In this document: one piece after another, positions 1 to 9,486 of the stretch | Layout: each line of letters opens with the position of its first letter | How positions within the stretch are numbered: position 1 is the first letter of the stretch | NCBI RefSeq assembly: GCF_014648415.1 | Contig: NZ_BMRB01000001.1 | Coordinates: forward strand, 682,001-746,000 | Direction: 5' to 3' | DNA: 64,000 bases | Origin: Actinokineospora fastidiosa | Lineage (GTDB): Bacteria > Actinomycetota > Actinomycetes > Mycobacteriales > Pseudonocardiaceae | Program-made: the position numbers and the translations under genes | Notes under the pieces: model-generated | What the model was told of the DNA's origin: nothing | The model's input: the letters and a program-made list of their open reading frames with translations, nothing else | The model's database searches: none

Positions 1-270
1 CGTCGCCCCGGCCGGGTACTGGGCGATGAGCTGGGTGACCTGCTGGCCCTCGTGCTCGATCGGGTTGTTCAGGGTCAGCTTGAGCTGCTGTTCCTTGTCC
101 CCCAGCTCGACGGCCTTGACGTTGTTGGCCTCGATCTGCGCGACGGCCTTCGACGTGGGCACCGAGGTGTAGCCACGCGTGTCGTCGAACAGCATGCTGA
201 AGGCGAAGTAGATCAGCAACACCGCCAGGATCCACAGCAGCGGGTTGCGCAGCAGTCGCTTTCGGTCCAT
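1..270 (-). CDS. ftsH: ATP-dependent zinc metalloprotease FtsH, N-terminal part (runs off the left edge)
   Basis: Only the first 90 codons are in the window. The protein starts MDRKRLLRNP and has one membrane segment at about residues 11-29, then the start of the extracytoplasmic FtsH domain (GYTSVPTSKAVAQIEANNVK). This matches the usual actinobacterial FtsH N-terminus, in which an N-terminal anchor precedes the AAA+ and M41 protease domains that lie outside the window. FtsH degrades misfolded and regulatory membrane proteins. The ATG at 268-270 is the only sensible start; no strong ribosome-binding site is seen. The tilS-hpt-ftsH order on the same strand is the normal actinobacterial arrangement and supports the call. 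Confidence 0.9.
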   Translation of the reverse strand, partial: MDRKRLLRNPLLWILAVLLIYFAFSMLFDDTRGYTSVPTSKAVAQIEANNVKAVELGDKEQQLKLTLNNPIEHEGQQVTQLIAQYPAGAT

Positions 271-454
271 TACATACGGCCGTGGGGCGGCCTCGACCCT
301 CCCTGGACGTGCACGTGAGGGCAATGACGACCATTACCCGGCCGGGCGGCGCTCCGGTCGCTCCAGAGTACCGCCCGCTTCGACACCCTCACCGATTGAC
401 AAGGGCGCCACCAAGCTCAACGGCGCACGGCCGCGTCCAGTTCCCCGGTCCGGG

Positions 455-1204
455 TCAGCGTGTGACCTCGGCCACAAGTTGACCCAGCCGGTGGCGCATC
501 GTCTGGATGTCGGCCGGGGCGACCGTGACCCAGTCCCGCCCGTCCCGGCCGCGGCTGGTCGAGGCGAGGTAGCGGCCGTTGGGCTTGTCGAACCACGACA
601 GCACCGGCCCCCGCGTGCGCGCGCCGTGCCGGTCGCGGGCGGTGACGCCGAACTGCCCGCCGCGCAGGTTGGGCTGCGCGACCAGCCGCGCGGCCGCCGC
701 CCTGGGGTCGGAGTCGGCCAGGCCGCGCACCGCCCTCGGGTTCACCGCGGCGAACTCGTCGGCGGGCAGCGAGACCGAGGTCTCCGCCCCGCGCGGGGCG
801 GCGGGCAGCAGGCCGATCACCTCGGCGACCAGGCCGTCGGCGCGGACGCGGCGCAGGTGCAGGTCGTCGCCGGACTGGGTGGCCACCACGCCCGTGCCGC
901 CCGCGGCCGCGGCGAACACCGCGACCGCCTTGCCGGGCAGCTGGGGCATGAACAGCGCGTCGATCGCCACGTCCGGCCGGGCGAGCACGCCCAGCCAGTC
1001 CTCCACGTGCGGCTCGACGCGGCCGTACCGGTCGATCAGGCCGCGCGCGGCGAGCTCGGCGTGCATGCGGTGCCGCAGCGCGGTGCGCTCGTCGAGCGTC
1101 TCGCCGTGCGAGCGCACCTGCAGCGGGTACGGGAGGTCGCCCGCGTCCATGGCCTCCCAGAGGAAGTCGAGGGCGAGCTGGTCGAGGGTCTCCGCGGAAG
1201 GCAC
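455..1204 (-). CDS. EspG-family ESX secretion-associated chaperone
   Basis: About 249 residues, the usual size for the EspG family (PF14011). EspG proteins are cytosolic chaperones that bind cognate PE/PPE substrates and keep them soluble for type VII (ESX) secretion. Typical family features are the N-terminal LDQLALDFLWEAM helix, a central SGDDLHLRRV-type sheet and a C-terminal RGRDGRDWVTVAPAD strand region. The GTG start at 1202-1204 lies 4 nt after the stop of the PPE-like gene, which suggests translational coupling. The next upstream gene is its probable client. No ESX core genes are in the window. The family call rests on pattern recognition and was not searched. Confidence 0.75.
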   Translation of the reverse strand: MPSAETLDQLALDFLWEAMDAGDLPYPLQVRSHGETLDERTALRHRMHAELAARGLIDRYGRVEPHVEDWLGVLARPDVAIDALFMPQLPGKAVAVFAAAAGGTGVVATQSGDDLHLRRVRADGLVAEVIGLLPAAPRGAETSVSLPADEFAAVNPRAVRGLADSDPRAAAARLVAQPNLRGGQFGVTARDRHGARTRGPVLSWFDKPNGRYLASTSRGRDGRDWVTVAPADIQTMRHRLGQLVAEVTR

Positions 1205-1208
1205 CGCG

Positions 1209-2600
1209 TCACTCCCCGATGACGGACGGCGCGGTGATCTGGTCGGTGCCGAAGGTGTCCTCCGGGTCCGGCTCGACCAGGTACGACGGCCGCTGGTGCT
1301 CCAGGTCCTCATCGCCCTGGCCGCCGCGACCGCCAGCACCGGCGCCCGCTCCGGCGCCAGCGCCGCGGCCAGCGCCGCCAGCACCCGCGCCCGCGCCGCC
1401 GGGCCGCCCGCCCGCGCCGGGGCCGCCCTGGCCCATGCCCGCGCCGAGCCCGGGCTTCGCGCCGGGTCCGCCCGCGCCCCCGGGACCGCCGGGCCCGCCG
1501 CCGAACGGGCCGCGCGGCCCGCCGGTGAGGGAACGGCCGCCGGTGGGGCCGGTCGGGCCGGTGCTGACCGGGCTGAACGGGCCGGGGCCCTGCGTCGGGC
1601 CGGGCTGCGGGCCGGGTCCGGGGGTCGGGTTGACCGTGACCGGCGGCTGCACGGGCGAGGTCTGCGGCGGGGTGTAGCCGGAGAGGTCGGTGCCGGTGTC
1701 GAGGCCGTCGTAGCCCGGGGCCGGGGGCACCGTGTGCGGGTTGGTGGCGTGGTGGCCGTCGATGAAGCCCGGCCTGCTGTCCCCGTCGCCGGTGCTGCCG
1801 CGCGGGGTGTAGGAGTCGGTGCTGCCCGTGCGGTCGTAGGTGACCCGGGTGCCGTCCTGGAAGCCGTCGCCGCCGCCGGTGTCGGTGCTGCGCGGGGGCG
1901 GCGGCACGAAGGTCGGCGTGCGCGAGTCGATCTCGGCCATCGTGTTGGTGTACTCGGTCATGTACTTGACCTGCTCGGCCTTGACCGCCCTGGCCTGCTC
2001 TTCCTTGGCCTGCATGTCGTTCATGCCCGCCACCGGGTTCGGGTTCGCGAGCGCCTTGGTCAGCTCGGCGTCGCGGTCGAACTCCATCGGCTCGGGCATG
2101 TTGCGCACGGTGGCGGCGGCGAGCGCCTGGTCGGACATGGCGGTCCCCATGTACTGCGCGGAGATCCCCGCCTGCCCGGTCCGCTGGGCCAGCGGCTTGA
2201 GCGCGTTGCGCGCGGCGTCGGCGGCCTCGCCCTGCCAGGCGTGCTCCAGCCGCGTCACCGCGTCCAACAGCCGGTTAGCCGCCTCGGCGAGTCGGTTGCC
2301 GCCCTCGGTGAAACCGCGCCCGAGCCCGTCCGCGCTGGTCGGCACGTTCTTCTCGGTGGCGGCGGCGTACAGCTCGGTGCTGGTGCGGCTCTCCCAGTTC
2401 TGCGGGACGACCACCCGGTCGTTGCCCATCTCGACGTCGGGCGCCAGCTGCTCCCGCTGGTACTCGGCGATGCTCTGCTGAAGCTCGGTGGTGGTCGACC
2501 GGTCTTCCTCAGGCATGTTCCGCATGGCGATCGAGACGTCGTCCGCCCGGTCGCCCGCGTAATCGTGCGTCTCGTAACGCGGCTGATCGCCGTTCGGCAT
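1209..2600 (-). CDS. PPE-like ESX substrate with a Gly/Pro-rich C-terminal region
   Basis: 463 residues. The first 210 or so are alpha-helical and carry a WxG-type turn (HAWQGEAADAARNAL, near residue 125), as in PPE/WXG-type ESX substrates. The middle and C-terminal parts are low complexity (Pro, Thr and Gly-Ala runs), and the protein ends in an acidic tail (YLVEPDPEDTFGTDQITAPS). The ATG at 2598-2600 starts the gene 10 nt downstream of the lipoprotein gene. It sits in a four-gene run with a PE-like protein and an EspG chaperone, so a secreted or surface role through a type VII system is inferred. It may belong to a Pseudonocardiales-specific PPE-like family rather than to true mycobacterial PPE proteins. 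Confidence 0.65.
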   Translation of the reverse strand: MPNGDQPRYETHDYAGDRADDVSIAMRNMPEEDRSTTTELQQSIAEYQREQLAPDVEMGNDRVVVPQNWESRTSTELYAAATEKNVPTSADGLGRGFTEGGNRLAEAANRLLDAVTRLEHAWQGEAADAARNALKPLAQRTGQAGISAQYMGTAMSDQALAAATVRNMPEPMEFDRDAELTKALANPNPVAGMNDMQAKEEQARAVKAEQVKYMTEYTNTMAEIDSRTPTFVPPPPRSTDTGGGDGFQDGTRVTYDRTGSTDSYTPRGSTGDGDSRPGFIDGHHATNPHTVPPAPGYDGLDTGTDLSGYTPPQTSPVQPPVTVNPTPGPGPQPGPTQGPGPFSPVSTGPTGPTGGRSLTGGPRGPFGGGPGGPGGAGGPGAKPGLGAGMGQGGPGAGGRPGGAGAGAGGAGRGAGAGAGAGAGGRGGQGDEDLEHQRPSYLVEPDPEDTFGTDQITAPSVIGE

Positions 2601-2610
2601 GTCCTGCCCC

Positions 2611-3192
2611 CTAGCCCTTCACCTTCGGAATAACGATCTCGGCGACCTTTTTCGCCACATCACACGTTTCGTAGCCCTTGTCGCGCCCGCTGCTCAGCAC
2701 ACCCACACCGAAAGTCATTGCGGAACGGTCCTTGTTGAGCTTGATCCGCACCAAGCACAACCCGCTCTTCTCGGTGGTCTTGGTCAACACCGCCGGGGTT
2801 TCAGCCACCTCGATGTCCGACTTCGTGCCCTCCGCGGGGCGGACACCACTCGCATCCAACTTGAAGTCGATGGTGATCCCGAGGTCGCCGCTCCACTGGC
2901 ACTGCTCGGAGCCGGTGGTGAAGCTGTTGCCCGGGCGGGGGTTCCTGGAGCCGAATTCGGCTGTCTCAGCCGCGGTCAGCAGCTCGCACAGCTCATCGCG
3001 CTGGTAATTGATCTCCCTATCGGCGGCCGTGGTGGAGGTGGCCGCGGTCGTGGGAGAGGCGGTCGTCGTGGTGACGGCCCCGGTTCCGCCGGTGGTCGGG
3101 GTGGTCGTCGGCGTCCCCGGCGCCGACCCGCACGCACTCAGCGACGCGAGCAGCGCACCGCAGGCGACCGTCACGGCGAGTGTGGAACGCAC
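2611..3192 (-). CDS. DUF3558-type lipoprotein
   Basis: 193 residues from a GTG at 3190-3192. The N-terminus is a lipoprotein signal ending in a lipobox (LLASLSAC), then a Thr/Pro/Ser linker and a globular domain with cysteines at ELCELLT, EQCQW, SGLCLVRI and YETCDV. The layout (DELCELLTAAETAEFG ... QCQW ... CLVRI) matches DUF3558 lipoproteins, which are common next to ESX-type genes in Pseudonocardiaceae. It is expected on the outer face of the membrane. The start lies 4 nt after the stop of the PE-like gene, so the two are probably co-translated. Its function is unknown. Confidence 0.75.
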   Translation of the reverse strand: MRSTLAVTVACGALLASLSACGSAPGTPTTTPTTGGTGAVTTTTASPTTAATSTTAADREINYQRDELCELLTAAETAEFGSRNPRPGNSFTTGSEQCQWSGDLGITIDFKLDASGVRPAEGTKSDIEVAETPAVLTKTTEKSGLCLVRIKLNKDRSAMTFGVGVLSSGRDKGYETCDVAKKVAEIVIPKVKG

Positions 3193-3196
3193 GAGC

Positions 3197-3565
3197 TCAG
3201 CCCCGCACCTTGGTCGCGTTGCCGTAGTCGGTGTCCTTGTAGTTGGCAATGGCCTGGTTGAGCGCGCGCTCGGCCTGGTCGGTCTGCTCCAGCAACTGGC
3301 GAACGAGGTGAAGGAAGGAGTCACCCGAGCCGTCGAAGCGCTCCATGGACTTCTTCGCCATCGCGGTGCCTACCGGGTTTGCGCCGATCTGCACCTCCGC
3401 ACCGGCGGAATCCGCACCCTGCACCAGCAGCGAAAGCTCGTCCCGGACCGCGCCGATCTCCTTGATGGCCGCCTGGGCGGCGTCCGGGTCCACCGAGACC
3501 ATGCCGCTGGCCGCGGCGCCCGCGAAGGCGCCGACGGCGCCGCCGATACCGGTTGCGTCGTACAC
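3197..3565 (-). CDS. Small helical PE-like/ESX-associated protein
   Basis: 122 residues beginning VYDATGIGGAVGAFAG. The GTG at 3563-3565 was chosen because a GGGGAG ribosome-binding site precedes it by about 7 nt; a longer upstream reading has no such site. The body is predicted to be two long helices (SVDPDAAQAAIKEIGAVRDE ... SGDSFLHLVRQLLEQTDQAE) with no signal peptide, as in PE and WXG100-class secretion substrates. It is the first gene of the ESX-accessory run and lies two genes before the PPE-like protein, so a PE/PPE-style partner role is inferred. No firm family match can be claimed. Confidence 0.6.
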   Translation of the reverse strand: MYDATGIGGAVGAFAGAAASGMVSVDPDAAQAAIKEIGAVRDELSLLVQGADSAGAEVQIGANPVGTAMAKKSMERFDGSGDSFLHLVRQLLEQTDQAERALNQAIANYKDTDYGNATKVRG

Positions 3566-3667
3566 GTCTGCTCTCCCCTGGTCCCCGTCGGCTGCTCCAC
3601 CCGCAGCAGTTGATCTGGAGGCTAACGCACCGAGGTACACCCGGTCAGGGGATCACGACAATTCGTG

Positions 3668-4216
3668 CTACGAGGTATAGACCCGCGGGTCGAGGGTGCC
3701 GATGTACGGGAGGTCGCGGTAGCGCTCGGCGAAGTCGAGGCCGTAGCCGACGACGAACTCGTTCGGGATGTCGAAGCCGATGTACTTCACCGGCACCTCC
3801 ACCTTCACGGCGTCGGGCTTGCGGAGCAGGGAGCAGACCTCCATCGACCGCGGGTTGCGGGAGGCGAGGTTCTTCAGCAGCCACGACAGGGTCAGGCCCG
3901 AGTCGATGATGTCCTCGACGATCAGCACGTCGCGGCCCGCGATGTCGCGGTCGAGGTCCTTGAGGATGCGCACGACGCCCGAGGACGACGTGGACGAGCC
4001 GTACGAGCTGACCGCCATGAACTCCAGCTGCACCGGGACGGGCAGCGCGCGGGCCAGGTCGGTCATGAACATGACCGCGCCCTTGAGGACGCCGACCAGC
4101 ACGAGGTCGGACGGGGTGTCGGCGTAGTCGGCGGCCACCTGCTTGGCCAGTTCGGTGATCTTCTCGTCGATCTGGTCCTGACTGATCAGCACGGAGGCGA
4201 TATCACCGTCGTACAC
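3668..4216 (-). CDS. hpt: Hypoxanthine phosphoribosyltransferase
   Basis: 182 residues. It converts hypoxanthine or guanine plus PRPP to IMP or GMP in purine salvage. The type I phosphoribosyltransferase PRPP-binding loop is clear ([19 protein letters not shown]), as are the flexible-loop segment ([20 protein letters not shown]) and the C-terminal base-recognition region ([20 protein letters not shown]). The GTG at 4214-4216 has a GAAGGGA ribosome-binding site; a longer GTG at 4246 overlaps the tilS stop but has none. tilS-hpt-ftsH is a deeply conserved gene order. Confidence 0.95.
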   Translation of the reverse strand: MYDGDIASVLISQDQIDEKITELAKQVAADYADTPSDLVLVGVLKGAVMFMTDLARALPVPVQLEFMAVSSYGSSTSSSGVVRILKDLDRDIAGRDVLIVEDIIDSGLTLSWLLKNLASRNPRSMEVCSLLRKPDAVKVEVPVKYIGFDIPNEFVVGYGLDFAERYRDLPYIGTLDPRVYTS

Positions 4217-4242
4217 AGTGGTCCCTTCAAATCCCTCGCAGG

Positions 4243-5178
4243 TCACGGCGCGTCACAGGTCAGCCTGCCATGCGCGCGCCGCGCCACAAAGCCGCCGGGC
4301 AGCGCGACGCCGCGTTGGCCGCGCCAGTCGCCGACGAGGCCGTCGCAGGCGCGCAGGTGCGCGTCCGTCAACTCCGGGACGCCTGCCCGCAACAACCACG
4401 TCCGCAGCACCCTGCGGCGCAGCGCGGGCGGGGCCGGGGTGAGTTCGGACACAACCAGATCACCGCGGTCGCCCGCGCGGGTGAGCAGGTCGGCGGCGAG
4501 GTCGTCGAGGGCGGCGAGGTCCTCGCGCAGTTGGGCGGCCGTGCGGGCCAGCGCGGCGGCGACCCCGCCCTGCAGGACCTCCTCCATCAGCGGCAGGACC
4601 TCGGTGCGCAGCCGCACGCGGGTGAAGCGCGGGTCGGCGTTGTGCGGGTCGTGCCACGGGGTGAGCCCGAGCGCGGCGCAGGCGGCGGCGGTGGTCGCGC
4701 GCGGCAGGTCGAGGAGCGGGCGGCCCCACGGCGGGTCGAGGGCGCGCATCCCGGCGATGGACCGGGGGCCGGAGCCCCGGCCGAGGCCGAGCAGCACGGT
4801 CTCGGCCTGGTCGTCGCGGGTGTGTCCGAGCAGGACCAGCGCGCCGTCGGCCGCCTCCCGCAGCGCGGCGTAGCGGGCGCGGCGGGCGGCGGCCTCGATC
4901 CCGCCCGAGCCGGACACCGTGACCGTGAGGACGCGCGCGGGCACGTCCAGCGCCGCCATCTGCTCCGCGACCCGGGCGGCGATCCGCGCGGACCCCGCCT
5001 GCAGGCCGTGGTCGACGATCAGCGCCTCCACCGGACGCACGTGCGCGGCCGCCGCGGCCAGCGCGAGCGAGTCCGCGCCGCCGGAGACGGCGACCGCGAC
5101 CCGATCCGGCTCGACCCTGGACAGCAGCGCGCGAACGGCCCTGCGGACGTCGGCGACGGCCGGGTCGGGCCTGCTCAC
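4243..5178 (-). CDS. tilS: tRNA(Ile)-lysidine synthetase
   Basis: 311 residues. TilS is an ATP-dependent enzyme that puts lysidine at C34 of tRNA-Ile(CAU), switching its identity to AUA decoding. The PP-loop ATPase signature SGGADSLAL is near residue 30, followed by DHGLQAGS and the family-typical [15 protein letters not shown] and RPLLDLPR segments. The protein is shorter than the E. coli enzyme, as is normal in actinobacteria, and lacks an obvious TilS C-terminal domain. The GTG at 5176-5178 overlaps the stop of the metalloprotease gene by 4 nt (GTGA), which fixes the start and implies translational coupling. Confidence 0.93.
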   Translation of the reverse strand: MSRPDPAVADVRRAVRALLSRVEPDRVAVAVSGGADSLALAAAAAHVRPVEALIVDHGLQAGSARIAARVAEQMAALDVPARVLTVTVSGSGGIEAAARRARYAALREAADGALVLLGHTRDDQAETVLLGLGRGSGPRSIAGMRALDPPWGRPLLDLPRATTAAACAALGLTPWHDPHNADPRFTRVRLRTEVLPLMEEVLQGGVAAALARTAAQLREDLAALDDLAADLLTRAGDRGDLVVSELTPAPPALRRRVLRTWLLRAGVPELTDAHLRACDGLVGDWRGQRGVALPGGFVARRAHGRLTCDAP

Positions 5179-6224
5179 GCGACGCGGCGCAGCCAGGCGT
5201 CCGGGTCGCCCAGCTCGGCGCGCAGCGGCAGGGTGTCCGGGGACTCCCAGACGCGGTTGAACCGCTCCATGCCGATCGCGCCCACGATGTGGTTGGTGAA
5301 CTTCGCGCCCACGGCGTACTGCTTCATCTTGGCGTCCACGCCCAGCAGCGAGCGCAGGACGCGGTCGAGCAGCCCGCCGCCGCGGCGGCGCGCAGTGAAC
5401 CGCTGGCGGATGGTGGCGACGCTGGGCACCACGGCCGGGCCGACGGCGTCCATGACGTGGTCTGCGTGGCCTTCCAGCAGCGTCGACAGCGCGATCAGCC
5501 GGTCGAACGCGGCCCGCTGGGCGGGCGACTGCAGCATCTCGACGATCGCCAGCGGCCCGGTGGATGCGGTGGGGTCGGGCCGCGAGCGGGCCGCCTTGAG
5601 CACCTCGGGCAGCCGCGACAGCAGGCCGGTCGCCTCGTCCTCCAGCCCAGCGATGAACCCGGCGACCTGGCCGCGGAAGTACTCGGCCAGCCACGGCACC
5701 GCGGTGAACTGGAGGCGGTGGGTGCTCTCGTGCAGGGCGACCCACAGCTGGAAGTCCTCGGCGGGCACGTCGAGTGCCCGCTGGGCGGCGACGATGTTGG
5801 GCGCGACCATCATCAGCCTGCCGTCGGCGCCGCCGTAGGGGTCGTACTGGCCGAGCACGCGGCTGCCGAGGTAGGCCAGCACCATCCCGGCCTGCACGCC
5901 CGCGCTGCCGGCCAGCACGCCGCCGACCCGGCCAGACCGCGCGGGCAGCGCGCCGTCGGTGAGCGTTGCGATGCCCTGGGCTGCGGCCTCGATCCAGCCG
6001 TCGCGGTCGACGACGTCGCCCTCGCGCACCGGCAGGCCGTGCCCCATGCCGGTCAGCCCGCGCACGTGCTCCTCGGCGACGACGGTGGCCGCGCGCAGGT
6101 CGGCGACGATGCGCTCGGCCTCGGCCAGCGACACCACCGGCCCCGGCCGGACCAGCCGTTTGGCCGTCGACGTGGCGAGGTCCCAATCGACGGGTGCGGG
6201 CCCGGTCCGGGTAGCGGGGTTCAC
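5175..6224 (-). CDS. DUF2342-type zinc-dependent metalloprotease
   Basis: 349 residues. A zinc-binding HExxH motif is visible (ALHESTHRLQF) with a downstream helical LLEGHADHVMDAVG segment that could supply the third ligand. This is the pattern of the DUF2342 / coenzyme-F420-biosynthesis-associated family. No signal peptide or membrane segment is seen, so it is probably cytosolic. The family's place between dacB and tilS is conserved in actinobacteria; the substrate is unknown. The GTG at 6222-6224 is used; 18 nt separate it from the dacB stop. Confidence 0.85.
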   Translation of the reverse strand: MNPATRTGPAPVDWDLATSTAKRLVRPGPVVSLAEAERIVADLRAATVVAEEHVRGLTGMGHGLPVREGDVVDRDGWIEAAAQGIATLTDGALPARSGRVGGVLAGSAGVQAGMVLAYLGSRVLGQYDPYGGADGRLMMVAPNIVAAQRALDVPAEDFQLWVALHESTHRLQFTAVPWLAEYFRGQVAGFIAGLEDEATGLLSRLPEVLKAARSRPDPTASTGPLAIVEMLQSPAQRAAFDRLIALSTLLEGHADHVMDAVGPAVVPSVATIRQRFTARRRGGGLLDRVLRSLLGVDAKMKQYAVGAKFTNHIVGAIGMERFNRVWESPDTLPLRAELGDPDAWLRRVA

Positions 6225-6242
6225 GCCCCGAACGCTACCCGC

Positions 6243-8873
6243 TCACTCACAGCCACACTTGTGCAAAGCGGCGGCCACGGCGTCGAGCGCGGGCCGGGCG
6301 TCCAGGGGATTGGTCCCGTTGGACATCAGGGCGAACACCAGCAGGCGGCCGTCGCTGTCGAGGACGACGCCTGCCAGCGAGTTCACCGCGGAGAGCGTGC
6401 CGGTCTTGGCCCTGACCCAGCCCTTGCCCGCCGCGGCCGGGCCGTCCAGGTACCGCTTGTCCAGCGTGCCGTTGCCGCCCGCGACGGGAAGCCCGGACAG
6501 CAGCGGCCGGAGCTTGGCGGTGCGCGGGTCGGCGCCGTCCGGGGCGGCGGCGGCCTTGAGCACCTCGCCGAGCAGCGCGGAGGTGACCCGGTTCTCCGTC
6601 GACATCCCGCTGCCGTCGCGCAGGACGAGGCCGTCGACGGCGAAGCCGTTCTCGCGCAGGACGTTGACCACCGCGGTGGTCGCGCCGGTGAAGGACGGCT
6701 CCTGCCCGGTGGCGATGGCCAGCTCGCGGATCAGCGTCTCGGCCAGCACGTTGTCGGAGCGCTGCACGGCGGTGTGGACCAGTTCGGCGATGGGCGCGGA
6801 CTCGACCTCGCCGAGCACGCGGGCGTCCGGCTTCGCCGTGGTCTGCGCCTCAGACGGCACGGTCGCGCCTATGCGGCGGGCGAACTCCTCGGCCAGCGCG
6901 CGGCCGGGGTTGTTCGAGCGCGGGCTGACGGCGTCGGTCGGGTCCTGGCGGGCCGCGTCCATCATCGCCGGGACGATCGGGGTGATATGGCCAGCGGGGA
7001 CGTCGGCGGGCAGCCAGCCGCGGGCGAGGCCGTCGCCGGTGTAGCGGCTCAGGTCGACCAGGACGGTGTCGACGGGGCCGGTGGCCTTGACCTGCGCGAC
7101 CAGTTCGTCCAGGTGCGCCGCGCCGGGGAAGACGGAGTCCTTGCCCTCGGGCAGCGACGACAGCGTGGGGTCCCCGCCGCCGACGATGATCACCGTGCCC
7201 GGCTCGTCCCCCGCGACGACCTTGGTGACCAGCCGCTCGGTGTGCGGGAGGGTCAGCAGGACGGCGGCGGTGCTGAGCAGCTTGGTCGTCGACGCCGGGA
7301 CCAGCGCGGTGTCCGGGTCGCGGCTGAACAGCGTCTGCCCGGTCACCGGGTCGATCACGACGCCGGTGAGCGTGCCGAGGTCGGGATCGTTCGCGGGCCC
7401 GGCCAGCGCGCTCGCTACCCCTTCGGCGCTCGGCGGCGTCACTCCCTCCCGGGGCCCCGCGAGCACCGGCTCGAACCGCACGGCCGCGGGCGGCGGCGCG
7501 ATGGCCACCTCATCCCCGTCCACCAGCCCCAACCGCTCGGCGATCCCGGGCACGGCGAACACGACCCCGGCGGCGACCGCCACCACCACGGCCGCGGCGA
7601 CGGCCACGATGAGCCCGGTCCGCCTGCGCCGCGGCCTGCCGCCGTCCGGCTGGGGCTCGCCCGGACCGTCGTCCACCGGCGGGTCGACGTGCCCCTTTCC
7701 ACCAGAACGGTCGGCGGCGCCCGTCTCCTCGGCGAAGGGCGCGGCCTCCTCCGGACGCCGCTGCTCACCCCGGATGAACCGCGTCTCCTCAGCCGGATGC
7801 GCCCCCGACGCCCCCACCGGCCGCCGCCCGTGCGGCCCGGCCTCACCCGCGGAACGACCCCCTTGCCGCGCCTGCGCCCCGGGCCCATCGCCACGACGGG
7901 GCAACTCGGCCGAAACGAACCGCGTCTCCTCCGCCGAACGCTGCCCGTCGCCCTGCCCGAACCGCGCCCCCTCGCCCAAGCGCTGAGCCTCAACCTGGCC
8001 GAACCGCCTCTCGGCCGAAGGCTGCCCGTCACTCGGAACGAACCGCGTCTCCTCCGCCGAACGCTGCGCATCGCCCTGCCCGAACCGCCCCTCGCCCGAG
8101 CGCTGGCCATCGGCCTGCCCGAACCGCGCTCCCTCGGCCGGTTGTTGAGCGTCGCTTGGAACGAACCGCGTCTCCTCCGCCGAGCGCTGCGAGTCGCCCT
8201 GACCGAATCGCGGACCCTCGGCCGAGCGGTGGGCGTCGGCATGGCCGGGCCTCGTCCCCTCGTTCGAGCGCTGCGCGTCAGCTGGGACGAACCTCGTCTC
8301 CTCCGCCTGGGCATCAGCCGGGGCGGGCCTTGACTCCTCGTCGCCAGCGGGTCGGTCGGTCGCGACCGGGCGGACGAGCATGGTGCGCTCGGCCGGGTTC
8401 TCCGGGCGGGTGAGGCGCGTCGTCTCCGCGCCCTCGAACGACCGCGGGCGGGCGGTCGGCTGGGTGCGGTCGGCCGGGGCCATGCCCGGGTGGGTGTCCT
8501 CACCGGACGGTGCGGGGTCGACGGCGGGGATGCCGGGAGCGGTGTCCTCGGCCGGACGCTCCGTCCGCGCGACCGGGCGCATGACCCGGGTCGCCTCGGC
8601 GGGCGGGGTGGGCAGTTCGGTCGTCGGGCCCGGTTCCTCGTCGGGCCAGGCCGGTTCACCCGGGGGTGTGACGCGCGGCTCGCCGTCGGCGACGTGGGTC
8701 TCGTCACGTAACGGGGTGGCAACCGCTGGCGCGTCCTGGTCGTCGGTGTCGGTCCCCGGCCAGTCCTCGGCGTCGGCGCCGGGCCAGGCGATGTCCGTCG
8801 GCTCCGAGTTCTCGCGCTGGTCAGGACCGCTTTCGCGGGCTCTTCCCCGCTCCCCCGACGATGTCTCGCCCAC
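6243..8873 (-). CDS. dacB: D-alanyl-D-alanine carboxypeptidase/endopeptidase (PBP4 class C, S13) with a long cytoplasmic tail
   Basis: About 876 residues, nearly twice the usual family length. The C-terminal ~430 residues are a class C PBP that trims or cleaves peptidoglycan stem peptides: the SxxK motif is in PASTTKLLS, SxN in QRSDNVLAE and KTG in RAKTGTLS. One membrane helix lies at about residues 419-441 after an RRRR stop-transfer. Everything before it (~415 residues) is acidic, Pro/Ala-rich and repetitive and should be cytoplasmic. The GTG at 8871-8873 was chosen because a GGGAGGG ribosome-binding site stands about 8 nt upstream; a longer GTG at 8945 has none. It heads the dacB-metalloprotease-tilS-hpt run. 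Confidence 0.9.
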   Translation of the reverse strand: MGETSSGERGRARESGPDQRENSEPTDIAWPGADAEDWPGTDTDDQDAPAVATPLRDETHVADGEPRVTPPGEPAWPDEEPGPTTELPTPPAEATRVMRPVARTERPAEDTAPGIPAVDPAPSGEDTHPGMAPADRTQPTARPRSFEGAETTRLTRPENPAERTMLVRPVATDRPAGDEESRPAPADAQAEETRFVPADAQRSNEGTRPGHADAHRSAEGPRFGQGDSQRSAEETRFVPSDAQQPAEGARFGQADGQRSGEGRFGQGDAQRSAEETRFVPSDGQPSAERRFGQVEAQRLGEGARFGQGDGQRSAEETRFVSAELPRRGDGPGAQARQGGRSAGEAGPHGRRPVGASGAHPAEETRFIRGEQRRPEEAAPFAEETGAADRSGGKGHVDPPVDDGPGEPQPDGGRPRRRRTGLIVAVAAAVVVAVAAGVVFAVPGIAERLGLVDGDEVAIAPPPAAVRFEPVLAGPREGVTPPSAEGVASALAGPANDPDLGTLTGVVIDPVTGQTLFSRDPDTALVPASTTKLLSTAAVLLTLPHTERLVTKVVAGDEPGTVIIVGGGDPTLSSLPEGKDSVFPGAAHLDELVAQVKATGPVDTVLVDLSRYTGDGLARGWLPADVPAGHITPIVPAMMDAARQDPTDAVSPRSNNPGRALAEEFARRIGATVPSEAQTTAKPDARVLGEVESAPIAELVHTAVQRSDNVLAETLIRELAIATGQEPSFTGATTAVVNVLRENGFAVDGLVLRDGSGMSTENRVTSALLGEVLKAAAAPDGADPRTAKLRPLLSGLPVAGGNGTLDKRYLDGPAAAGKGWVRAKTGTLSAVNSLAGVVLDSDGRLLVFALMSNGTNPLDARPALDAVAAALHKCGCE
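7790..8310 (-). repeat. Degenerate 123-126-bp repeats coding the dacB tail (EETRF motif)
   Basis: The stretch coding EETRF recurs on the plus-strand map at about 7790, 7921, 8044, 8167 and 8293. The central spacings are 123, 123 and 126 bp, always multiples of three. Each unit encodes about 41 residues built from [14 protein letters not shown] and EGARFGQxDxQR blocks. The reading frame is kept throughout, so the repeat is under coding constraint. Confidence 0.8.
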
Positions 8874-8988
8874 CTGTCGCCCTCCCGAAGCCCCCGTCGT
8901 CGGCCGCCCACCGCAGGTGCGGGCCACCGGCATACCGTGGTCCACACTAAGGCCTCAACGAGGACAGCCGAGACGAGCGAGGAACGGC

Positions 8989-9486
8989 GTGGAGTTCGAC
9001 GTCACGATCGAGATCCCCAAGGGGAGCCGGAACAAGTACGAAGTGGACCACGTCACCGGGCGGCTGCGGCTCGACCGGACGCTGTTCACCGCCACCCAGT
9101 ACCCGGCGGACTACGGGTTCGTGGAGAACACCCTCGGCGAGGACGGCGACCCGCTGGACGCGCTGGTGCTGGTCCAGGAGCCCACCTTCCCCGGCTGCCT
9201 CATCAGCGCCAGGGCGATCGGCATGTTCCGCATGACCGACGAGAAGGGCGGCGACGACAAGGTGCTGTGCGTGCCCGCCAACGACCCGCGCAGCGAGCAC
9301 CTGCGCGACATCCACCACCTCGCCGAGTTCCACCGCCTGGAGATCCAGCACTTCTTCGAGGTCTACAAGGACCTGGAGCCGGGCAAGAGCGTCGAGGGCG
9401 CCAACTGGGTCGGGCGCGCCGAGGCCGAGGCCGAGATCGTGCGCTCCTACGCCCGCCTGAAGGAAGCCGCCCCCGCGGAGCACTAG
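8989..9486 (+). CDS. ppa: Inorganic pyrophosphatase
   Basis: 165 residues, the normal size for bacterial family I soluble pyrophosphatase, which hydrolyses PPi to drive biosynthesis. The N-terminus ([20 protein letters not shown]), the active-site block [24 protein letters not shown] with its metal-binding aspartates, and the [13 protein letters not shown] and [22 protein letters not shown] segments are typical. The GTG at 8989-8991 has a GAGGAA ribosome-binding site. It is divergent from dacB. Its TAG stop shares a CTAG with the stop of the convergent gene. A possible -10 (TACCGT, 8933-8938) precedes it, with no clear -35. Confidence 0.95.
   Translation: MEFDVTIEIPKGSRNKYEVDHVTGRLRLDRTLFTATQYPADYGFVENTLGEDGDPLDALVLVQEPTFPGCLISARAIGMFRMTDEKGGDDKVLCVPANDPRSEHLRDIHHLAEFHRLEIQHFFEVYKDLEPGKSVEGANWVGRAEAEAEIVRSYARLKEAAPAEH

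Noticed and set aside
5289-8333. A 1014-codon plus-strand open frame opposite the metalloprotease and dacB
   Set aside because: It is antisense to two clear genes, is rich in Arg, Gly, His and Gln with no motif, and reflects high third-position GC on the real strand.
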